Of a stretch of DNA of 64,000 bases, positions 55,346 to 64,000 are shown in pieces (positions within the stretch are counted from its first letter, which is position 1; each line of letters starts with the position of its first letter). The notes below the pieces were generated by a model that searched no databases, was not told the origin of the DNA, and saw only the letters and a program-made list of their open reading frames with translations. This DNA comes from Homalodisca vitripennis (lineage: Eukaryota; Arthropoda; Insecta; Hemiptera; Cicadellidae), in the NCBI RefSeq assembly GCF_021130785.1, contig NW_025776800.1, positions 60,267 through 124,266 on the forward strand, read 5' to 3'. A program made the position numbers and the translations under genes.

Positions 55346-57070
55346 CCTATCACTCGTAATTGTACAGTATATAGAACAAACTTACCTATTGACTTTAGAT
55401 TTTTCAAACTGTACAATCGTATGGGATTTAAAAATTTTATGTAGTAATTCATTTAGATTATTCATCTATAGAAACAAAAATAATGTAGGGAAGGTCAATA
55501 TTAAAAGTTTGTAAAAAAAGTTTAAGCCTATCACTTCCTAGTAGTTAGGCACTTTTCTTTCTACCTTGGGTATATATTTGTTTAGGCATTATGTCGGTTT
55601 TATCACAGGACATAATATTGAGAACTTAATTAGATATAGCTTTGAAATTGTGTACGCAACCTTTTTCGCTATACGGCGTACGTGGTATTTTGTACTAGTT
55701 GACGTAAATCAATAAATCCAAAATCAATAGATTTGTTCCTATTGAAATTCTTAAAATATACGTAAAATAATCTTAAAATTATGTGTCTATTTGCAATCCT
55801 TTAACTTGTTTTTTCTTTTTTTGTACTTTTTAGACTATTTCAGGAAGCAGTTGAACCACTTACCTCTGAATACACCCTTGGATAGTCAAAAAGAATATAA
55901 ATTATATTTTTAATGTTAGATTCCCCACCTTTACGTGGTTCAAAACCTAGATTATAAGTTGCAATTTCGTGATCGTTCTTACACTATAGGTCGATGCCTT
56001 AGAATATAAATTAAGATAAAGTATAAAACAATATTGTGTTTATCACATGACATAACAGCAGTGTTAAAGTTGTGTTTTATGTTCGAGAATTAAAAAAATG
56101 TTCACAACACATGTCCCGAAAATAAAGTTAATTACTTTTTAAATTACGTTTTCTTAGAAGCTATTACGAACACTTTAAAACGCGTAAATAGTATCCTCGT
56201 TTGTAAACACGCTTAAACATAAATGTCATAGTACTTAGAGTTTTAGCTTTATTGTACATATTAAATTTAACATATCGTTTACACTTAGGATGTCACTATT
56301 TCCATAAAAAAGGTGAGATCAGTTCACTGTAATTTTTAAAGCAGTTAAGAGCCACCTGTACTGACAGTCATCTTAGTTGTAGCCCCATAAGAGAAACGTT
56401 AAACTTCATCCTGACCTTATGTAGTATAGTAATGAAGATTTCCAGTTTAAAACATATACTTAAGACGAATCCAAACCCTTTTATTATTTTGGGGGTTATG
56501 CAGGAAAATATCACTCTTTTCTTTCACCGTTTATATACTCAAAAATTAAACACTTCACAAGAAGATAAAAAGCGATTGGTTACGTAACAACTAAATATTC
56601 AAATGGGAAATATTCTATAACGGTAGTATCACAGAAAGTAAAGGTGCATGAGGTTTTACATTGATTTGCGGAGAACATCTTAAATTCCTTTCTGTATAAC
56701 CGACTCTCAAAGTGAACACTGTATATTAATATAAATTCTGTATTGGTATTTAGTGGCTGCCAGAAACCAAATATATTAATTAGTCAAAGGCCACAAAGGA
56801 AGTCACACATGCGGGCGCTGTTTCTCGGTCAAACTTCCACCAACAACCATTAGCTACACGTAACAACATACTTATTACACAGAATGATTTTAAACGTGGG
56901 TTAAAATCGTGCCAAACATCTACTCATTTTTTAATATTTACGATAAATGTTTGATGCTACATAATTTTAAATATTTCACTAGTTTTAAAATGATTTATTA
57001 GAACCATTGGTATTCTCAAAGCTACATTTAATGACCTCCCTTCTACAATACCTCTAAATGACCATTTTCT
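55346..57070. other. Unannotated AT-rich DNA
   Basis: No gene or recognised element. Confidence 0.4.
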
Positions 57071-57071
57071 G

Positions 57072-57122
<51 letters not shown>
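57072..57122 (+). repeat. Poly(A) run of 51 bases
   Basis: An uninterrupted A homopolymer. The following 300 bases keep short A runs. It could be the poly(A) tail of a retroposed sequence inserted on the plus strand, but I see no recognisable body upstream, so a simple homopolymer expansion or an assembly-length artefact is equally possible. Confidence 0.95.
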
Positions 57123-57125
<3 letters not shown>

Positions 57126-57423
57126 TTTACTCAGTGAAGAGAAAACTCCTGTCAACAGATTTTAAAATAAAAGTTCCAATAATAAACAGTTTCAGTAGAG
57201 GCAAGTTGAAGGGCGGAGCGTTTTCGTGATTAACTGAAGCTTAACCAACCACTGAAAAATTTAAGACCATGCAGGAACAAACAATAGAAATGGGCATAAC
57301 AAAAGTAAAAAAAAAGCGTCAAAAAAAACTTAAATAGCTTCAAAAAGAAGATAAAATTACAGTATTTTAAATTTAAGTGTTAAATAATAAAAATACAAGT
57401 TTTTTATTAAAAAATAAATATAT

Positions 57424-57497
57424 GTGGTATGGTGGCAGCATGCTCATCCAACAAATGGGAGTTCCGGGTTCGAGTCCCGATGGAGCAAGGACATTTT
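57424..57497 (+). repeat. tRNA-like SINE head with perfect B box
   Basis: GGTATGGTGGCAGCATG resembles an A box, and GGTTCGAGTCC (57,467-57,477) is a perfect pol III B box. A plausible anticodon arm forms between CTCAT (57,443-57,447) and ATGGG, with loop CCAACAA. The seven bases after the T arm (TGGAGCA) do not pair with the 5' side, and loop position 33 is C rather than T, so it is not a functional tRNA. A TTTT follows at 57,494. Its 3' side (AGCAAGGACATTTTGTG) resembles the AGAGCTATTTTTGTGTG part of the copies at 61.7 and 63.8 kb, suggesting one SINE superfamily. Confidence 0.6.
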
Positions 57498-58370
57498 GTG
57501 ATTAATTATTTATTGAAACTAAATATATCTTATGGAAATTTTGATTAATCAACATTATGCCTGAAACTATTTAAAATAATATTTAAGTTTTTTTATTATT
57601 TCGCCCTTTAATTGTAAATACTAGAATTGTGTTTACCAATATATAAGTCAGTACGGCAAGAATTGATTTCAGTTTAAATGCTATATGCATGCTTAGAAAA
57701 ACACAATACATAAAGAAACATTGATTGGGTATTGTAACTCAGGGAGCTGGAAAATGTTTCTTCTGTATAGCATTTATTTGTTTGAAATGATAAATCTTAA
57801 TTTCTTATGACCATTGTCGAATTTAATGATGGTGCTATCCATGATATATGGCTGATTCGGTAAACCGGCCTTATTTTATAAGTAATTCCTGGGCAGCTAA
57901 AATTTCTATTGTTAATTGTTTATTAGAATGTGTGTGACATCCAAAAATTCATGGATTATCCAACTTGTACTTTCACCAAACATTATTGAATACCAATCTT
58001 TAAACCTTTATAAAACCACTGACAATATAGAAGTAACGCGGAGTGAACCATTTCAAATAATTTGTATTTCTAGGTAAAATTATGCCTAAAAATGGCCACC
58101 ATTGTTTTATTTTTAAATTCCATATTTGTGTGGCAATTACTGCAATAAAACAGAACTTGAACTTATTTTTTGAGTTTGAAAAAACTATTTACAAACAACT
58201 TTAAACCAAATACTGTAAGGATTATTGTAGACTTATAAAAGAGAGTATTTTCTTAATTTTAACCTGGAGAGAGAGATGCAGCTCTCCGAGACTTACTTCC
58301 ATTATTCTCCATTGAATGGGCTGACTGTAAGGAAAGGCTAAAAGTAAGTGGGATGGCAAAGTTAGTCTTT
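57498..58370. other. Unannotated AT-rich DNA
   Basis: Nothing recognised. Confidence 0.4.
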
Positions 58371-58374
58371 ATTC

Positions 58375-58560
58375 TGTTGACCTGTGTGTATGCTGTCTGT
58401 CCGAATGCAATTATCTCGTGAAAGAGGTTAAGCTGTAAACCTGAAAATTAAACATTCAATGCTTCATAAGGGTAAGATTAAGTACGATGATGGTGTAAGT
58501 TCCTCAATGGGATTTATCTCATTATATCCCTAGCGAAACTTGTTCGGAGATTCGGCTACT
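58375..58560 (+). repeat. Dispersed repeat, CTGTCTGTCCG family
   Basis: Contains GCTGTCTGTCCGAATGCAAT, TATCTCGTGAAAGAGGTTAA, CCTGAAAATTAAACATTCAA and GCTTCATAAGGGTAAGATTA. The layout (CTGTCTGTC tract, TATCTCG block, CTTGAAA-like block) is that of the 34.55-kb copy and of the reverse complement of the 45.0-kb copy. Confidence 0.5.
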
Positions 58561-59340
58561 CTGATAATCTTTACGTCATTTGTGTTTCAATTAGTCGTTC
58601 CTGTTTTACGTATGTACGTTAGTAAAAACGTGTATCTTCATGCAGATTTGACAATACAACTATAATCTACATAATCGATACTTCTGTGGAATGAGACACT
58701 AAATTGTAGTTTAGAACGTAATCAGGAAAAAATAGGTTTTTATTTTCTAAGGTAGGATATATCTTCATTAGCCTTTCTGATACTCGTAGAGCGTTAATTA
58801 GTAAACTGTAATGTACGCAACCAAAGTTTACAAGTAATAGGGATAAGAGGTGCTGAACAAGCTAGATTGAAATTATAGTTTGGTTTTCGTGCAATAGCAA
58901 AAACTTTTAATTTGATAAGCCACTATTTGAAACCTCAACTAGAACCAAATCTAGTTATCTTTTTCGTGCTTAATACTAAAGACAACATTTATATTCAAAG
59001 AAATCGTTTCACAAATAGTGTTCTGATTATGTTTGGCTGCCTGTTCAATGTAATTCCTCGCATAATTAGGTTAGTGGTCGCGACACGTCTGTTCAGCTCG
59101 CTGTAGATTTACAGTTACAGTTTCTTAATGAAAATTATTGGTTCAATTTTAAATTTATGTAAAGGCACTGAAATACAGGAATAGTATTCCAAAAAAAACT
59201 TTTCAAAATTGAAAAACACCAATAAACTTAAATTTACGAGTAGTTTTATTTTTGTACGCAAAGATAAATTTTATAATGTTATATAGTTGTATAATAGGTT
59301 AGGAATACTTTGTTTGAAGGTTATTTTTGACGATGGAAGG
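58561..59340. other. Unannotated AT-rich DNA
   Basis: A 64-codon frame at 58,912-59,106 (+) has no recognisable domain. Nothing else seen. Confidence 0.4.
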
Positions 59341-59345
59341 ATTGT

Positions 59346-59496
59346 GAAGGAAACAGGATTTTTCCGGACATTTGCCATCGTTCAGTAAAAACAAGAAATC
59401 AGTAACAATACGTTACTGCAGATCTCGAAACGTAGTGTTACTAATTTCTTGTTTCACTGAACGATGGCAAATGTCCGGAAAAATCCTGTTTCCTTC
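59346..59496. repeat. 151-bp near-perfect hairpin of two inverted Penelope-like terminal repeats
   Basis: The left arm (59,346-59,414) and right arm (59,429-59,496) are inverted copies about 68 bases long. The outer 41 bases, starting GAAGGAAACAGGATTTTTCC, are identical; inside there are about three substitutions and one indel. The 14-base loop contains CTGCAGATCT. The right arm (+) reads TCTCGAAACGTAGTGTTACT, then TTTCACTGAACGATGGCAAA and TGTCCGGAAAAATCC, homologous to the single copies at 20.6 kb and 19.1 kb. So each arm is one terminal-repeat end, placed head to head. Confidence 0.9.
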
Positions 59497-59499
59497 AGG

Positions 59500-61560
59500 T
59501 TGGGAATAGCTACAAGTTCAGAGTTAAAACAAAAAAATTTATTAATATCCGCAATTTCTCTTCGGTTTTTTTTATAATTATATTTGAGCATTTTTACAAG
59601 TTTAAACTTATTTATTCTGTGGCTTTATTTCAATTTATGGTAGTTGTAGGGTAAGAAAACCATCTTCAACTTTAAGAAAAAACAAATAAGGGAAATTTAG
59701 TTATTGATCTTGCAGTAATAAGTGAAGATAAGTGTTTTATTATCATATTACGTTTCATAATGGCGAACGTTTGAAGTGCTTAAAAGTGCTTTCCAATGAT
59801 AATGTTTTTGGAAATAATTAATTTTTTACTCTTAAACATAGATTTTTTATAATCAAATGAGACTTTGTGTGTATAGCGCACGGAATGAATTAACTGCCAA
59901 TATAATTAACTAAACGATTTTTATGATGTACCAAAATACTTGTCTATTATTTCCAATAATTAATAAATCCCAATAGGTTTACATTATTAGGTCTTTAAAT
60001 ATTTTAAAAACCCTCTTTTGTGCAACGTAATATAATTAAGCTAATATAACGTCCTCCTGAGTATTATACCATAAAAACTTTATTTTGCCAAATTTAGCTT
60101 TTTTTCCTGTAATAGATTTTGAAATAAAATATAATAAACATGTGCATTAAAGGAAGAGAAAAGTTAAAATAATAATTTCAAACGCATATTTATATTACAT
60201 TGTTTGTTCTCCTGACTCTAAGAACAAACGCCCAACATATTACCAGGGAGTTCGGCTACACACAGTATTTAAAGTGTGCTGTATTAAAGCTAATCGTCAT
60301 GTAAAGCTAACTAGAGCTGGATTGATGAACTATGCTACATAGCCATATTTATACTAATCGTGATCTCTGTAACATTTTTTTTATTTTTGTAACCAAAATC
60401 AAGGCCAAAATACATTTACGTGCATGTATTTGAGAAAACAATCCTCGTAGTAAGAATAATACTGTTGTGTCCATTAAGAACTTTGCTAATGTTTGATGAG
60501 TACTGGGATTGGTAGAGTTAGATGCCAAATAACTATTTACAAGGAGATTTAATATTGCTGGTATTCACTGAACTCATATCTATAACGAACAAAAAGCCAA
60601 TACACAAATTTAAGAGAAGTTTGAGTGAGAAAATTTCACCAGATCCATTTATAGAGAGCCTTGCGGTAACATTTCTTAAACGGAACCTCTTTACATTCCA
60701 TTGAAAGAAGAGGCGTCTTTCAGGAGAACTGAGAGTCGTACAGGACCGGACTTTCAGGATGAACCTGCTTTTACTCTCTTAGTGTCCAAGACCGCTTTAG
60801 AGTTCCAAGGAAAGCTTACTCTGTGTAATGATTTTCTTACTAATTGCTTAGGCTTTTTACATAAAAATGTAAGGATCATTAAAATTAAGTAATATGCACT
60901 AAAGTAGGCCGCCCTTAAAGAGTCCAACGGTGGCCTGTGCGTCTGAAGCCCCCACCCACCACCCAAAACACGCCGTGAACAATACTGTTGCCGGTTTTAC
61001 GAGTATGAAATACTACTGATCTGTATGTAGCAACAAAAAAAACAAGATTTTTTACAGTAAATAAATATACGGGACCGGACGTTTGTTTTCATTCATAACT
61101 ATTTCAGACAAAATTGTTAATCAATCAGGCAGTATTGACCATAGTCACCATTTGCTAAATCTTTAATATTTATAATCAGAATCATATTATTTTACTAATT
61201 CCAACTATGAGGCAACTTAGCGGTTTTTATATAACATACTTTTTTATTTTTTTGCGTGTTTCATTCATAAAGTAGTACATACAGTATACTCATATTATCC
61301 TTATAAAGTAAATTTTATTTATTGGCATTCAATCAGTGCAAAAATATAGTAAAAACTCAACTTATTGTCATTTTATTGACAAATCTTATTACATCAGAAT
61401 AAAAGGCGCATAAAAGCATTCAATTATAAATTAATAAACTTAAAAATTACATTTTCATGACTTATTATATATTTATGTAACTATTTCCTAATTCGGTAGC
61501 ACGTATTTAAACCTTTTAAAAACAAAAAACTGAAACTAATTATTTTTTGGTGAAGAAATT
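59500..61560. other. Unannotated DNA with an unexplained GC-richer patch
   Basis: Two adjoining plus-strand frames, 60,522-60,704 and 60,701-60,892, lie in a GC-richer patch but match no family I know and may be chance. A C-rich tract CCCCCACCCACCACCC at about 60,949-60,964 gives three G-tracts on the minus strand and might form a weak quadruplex. Confidence 0.4.
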
Positions 61561-61599
61561 ATCAGTTTTACACAAATGACTACATCTAAAGTTAAACGT

Positions 61600-61785
61600 A
61601 AGAAGTGTCCTGCACAAAAAGCAGTTAATTTTAGTTTCCAGGTTCGTTATGGAACCTCATCAACCATGTTACAACAGGAGGGGAACATGTTACTAAAGGG
61701 ACACTTCAAAGAAGCCGTCCCACACAAAAATAGCTCTCTGCCGGAGACGTGAGCAATGCTACCACTACACCAACAGAATTCTTTT
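61600..61785 (-). repeat. SINE-like copy B (tRNA-derived family)
   Basis: On the minus strand it starts TTGGTGTAGTGGTAGCATTG (61,772-61,752), a good A box, then CTCACGTCTCCGGCAGAGAG, TATTTTTGTGTGGGACGGCT and TCTTTGAAGTGTCCCTTTAG. The tail continues through AACATGTTCCCCTCCTGTTG and an AGGTTC/GAACCT hairpin near 61,640. The T arm with the B box is missing, unlike the 57.4-kb copy. Best-preserved long copy in the window. Confidence 0.65.
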
Positions 61786-63720
61786 GAAGGTTTGTTTTTT
61801 TTCTCTTAATACAAAACTTAATACATACTAGGAAAATGGCTATATACTATATAATACAGTTCTTAATAACAACTGTAAAAACTTCTTCCGTAAAGATCTT
61901 TTTTGTTTTCACCATAACTGTTTTTATAATTTATAATATTCCCTATTAATATTACTAAAATATTAAAGTATGATTATAACTTTTTATGATATCCTATATG
62001 ATCCATATAGGTTATCATACATGGTAAGACATAAAGTAAAGGTAATAAAGTTTTATGTTTCAATATGTCTGTTGATGATATCCATTTGTTATTTAAGAAT
62101 TAAATAAATATAATGGGATGCTACTATAAATAAAATATGTGTTGGTTCATTTCAGTGTATTGTATTTCCAATCGAACCTACTGCTTAAATTTTCTCACTA
62201 CAGCCCTTGCTCATTTAAATATTTCACAACCTTATAGTTTAAATCTTAATCCAATCATTAGACCTTACTCATCTCAATTTAAATACATATCCTATATTTT
62301 ATCTTCCATTAGCTATTTACGTCAGGTATAACAAAAAAAGATATCGATTTAAAAGTTTCTGCTAGTAATATTTTTTGTCCCAATTTTTTACAACAGATAT
62401 TTATTACTTTGCCTCATAAAAATAATAAAATAAAAGTGTGTATTAATAATTTAAAAAAATACTAAGTAATAGTCACAATAAGAACAGTTGTGTATACCCT
62501 TTTAGGCTATAAAGCAAACGAAAAATATTATAGTAATTTTTAATAAGACAGTAAAAATAATATTTATTAAATATTTCAATCTCATTAATATACTTGGACT
62601 TTTATTTCGTTCTGCTTAAATGAATTCCTTAATAAACAAAGATTTAGTTGGACAACTCTTGTAATCCTAGAGTTCAAGAGGACTTTAGGGGTTGTAAAGG
62701 ATTCTATAGGCTGTAAAACTAAGCAGATACAAAACCAATTTACGATAACATTCTATTTCGCTGGAAGACGGGGAATAGTTTCGTTCAGAGCTGGCCGAAA
62801 GTGATAAGATCGGTTTCTATGAAAGACCACTTAAAACAGGTAAACCGTTGATCAATTTTATTAGTCTACACATCAACTAAATTAATGGATAAATTGTTTT
62901 TTAAACTTACATAACTCTAGCATTAAAATAACGTACCTTAATTTGTACGTGTCTGTATGCTTATCAAGCAAGTGCTTTTGTAATGTATACACATTTATAA
63001 CTTCAAGGTTGGCAGACAAGTATCTTATGCTCTAAACAGACAAAATAAAGATTGCCAAGGACGGAAATGATATTACATTACCTATAAATATACTTTTTAC
63101 TCGTTTATTATTTCCTACGTTCTAGAAAGATAAAGTAACACATATTTGCCCTACGCTTTCAACAAACAAATTAAATATTTATGGTGAAGATCAACATTCC
63201 ATAATGGTTGTTATACGGTTGAAATCACTAGGAAGAACTATGTCTATTATATTAATTATTTAGATTTTCATTTACCTATGAAATCCAATTTTCACTAAGA
63301 CACTGAGAAATTGTTATTATGTTGATGTACTAAGATTATTCTTTTTTAAATGAATGATTAATTACTTTACTATGCAATTGTTAAAAATTTATAATGATAT
63401 AATAGAAAGTAAATATACCCTTTATGACAGAATTAGAATTTTCATACTGTAAGTATAAATTTTTCTTGATCGAAGCAACAGGTCGTATGCTGTTAGTAGG
63501 AAAGGTCATGCCTCTCACCTACATCATCATTTGCATCCTACATTTGTCAAAGTGCATAAAAATACTAATTCTTTAACAGTTTAATATAGCTCATTACTAT
63601 TTGCAAAATTTTCTTCAGTTGGCTCAAAGTATTATATTTAAAATGAAAGTTTAAAATATTCCTCCACATTCAGTAAACTTTTGGTATCCAGCTATATCAT
63701 AGAACTTTAAAAACTATTTT
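61786..63720. other. Unannotated AT-rich DNA with a hairpin
   Basis: A hairpin with 15-bp arms (one mismatch) and a 3-base loop lies at 61,986-62,018 (ATGATATCCTATATG / CATATAGGTTATCAT). The rest holds nothing recognised. Confidence 0.5.
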
Positions 63721-63729
63721 TAAACCAAA

Positions 63730-63826
63730 AGTAAACATGTAAGGCACACTTCAAAGAAGCCTTCTCACACAAAAATAGCTCTCTGCCCGGTATGTGAAGA
63801 ATGTTACCACTGTTTCCAACAAAATG
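63730..63826 (-). repeat. SINE-like copy C (tRNA-derived family)
   Basis: On the minus strand it reads GTTGGAAACAGTGGTAACAT, CTTCACATACCGGGCAGAGA, GCTATTTTTGTGTGAGAAGG and CTTCTTTGAAGTGTGCCTTA. It matches copy B along about 90 bases and then stops, so it is shorter. The 75-codon minus frame here is the translated repeat. Confidence 0.6.
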
Positions 63827-64000
63827 TCCATCGTATTTCCTGTAATAAGAAAATCTACTAGTAAAAGTATATTCAATCTGGTTTACGCCCCATATATACA
63901 AAAAAAATTTACAATGAAGAATTTTATACCCCATATCAATAGGGAATAAATGTTTACTTTTTTAAACTCAAAATATTGTATATATTGTTATTTGAAAAAT
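63827..64000. other. AT-rich window end
   Basis: Nothing recognised. Confidence 0.4.

Noticed and set aside
57424..57497. Functional tRNA gene (anticodon AAC by position)
   Set aside because: The acceptor stem does not pair and loop position 33 is not T; better explained as a SINE head.
60522..60892. Two adjoining plus-strand frames as a host gene
   Set aside because: No domain, no codon-use evidence and no splice structure that I can defend; left as an unexplained GC-richer patch.

Overview
The window is AT-rich, non-coding eukaryotic DNA, most likely from an arthropod and probably an insect. The evidence is the lack of any dense gene array, abundant dinucleotide microsatellites, minisatellites, a tRNA-derived SINE family, several non-LTR retrotransposon relics of arthropod type, and an LTR element whose primer-binding site matches the 3' end of initiator tRNA-Met. 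I could not identify the species. I found no convincing host protein-coding gene, rRNA gene or functional tRNA. Nearly every recognisable coding stretch is a fragment of a transposable element.

Layout. 0-1.3 kb: the 5' LTR and long untranslated leader of an LTR retrotransposon on the minus strand, running off the left edge. 3.0-10.6 kb: unannotated AT-rich DNA with one (GT)n and three (AT)n arrays and a palindrome. 12.7-13.35 kb: a decayed R1-like reverse transcriptase fragment (+). 16.5-18.1 kb: a second R1-like LINE relic whose 3' part (-) meets an inverted upstream part (+) head to head at about 17,217, as expected from twin priming. 18.4-20.7 kb: dispersed repeats, two copies of a Penelope-like terminal repeat, and a degenerate 45-bp tandem repeat. 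26.57-27.4 kb: a 5'-truncated LINE tail with RNase H and a cysteine-rich C-terminus, still open over about 215 codons. 28.85-30.55 kb: a 15-unit minisatellite of about 118 bp with dimeric higher-order structure.

34.5-36.0 kb: relics of a pogo/jerky-type DDE transposase on opposite strands. 38.5-38.7 kb: a GC-richer imperfect palindrome. 45.0-45.25 kb and 47.5-48.0 kb: a dispersed repeat with a 184-bp spacing. 48.28-48.8 kb: four nearly identical 137-bp tandem units. 54-64 kb: four SINE-like copies, a 51-nt poly(A) run, and a 151-bp near-perfect hairpin made of two inverted Penelope-like terminal repeats.

The parts do not form a pathway. The window reads as an intergenic or intronic repeat-accumulation region that records several waves of transposition, with inversions at two of the relics. 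The items most worth following up are the inverted LINE at 17.2 kb, the terminal-repeat hairpin at 59.4 kb with related copies at 19.1 and 20.6 kb, the layered minisatellite, and the LTR element at the left edge.
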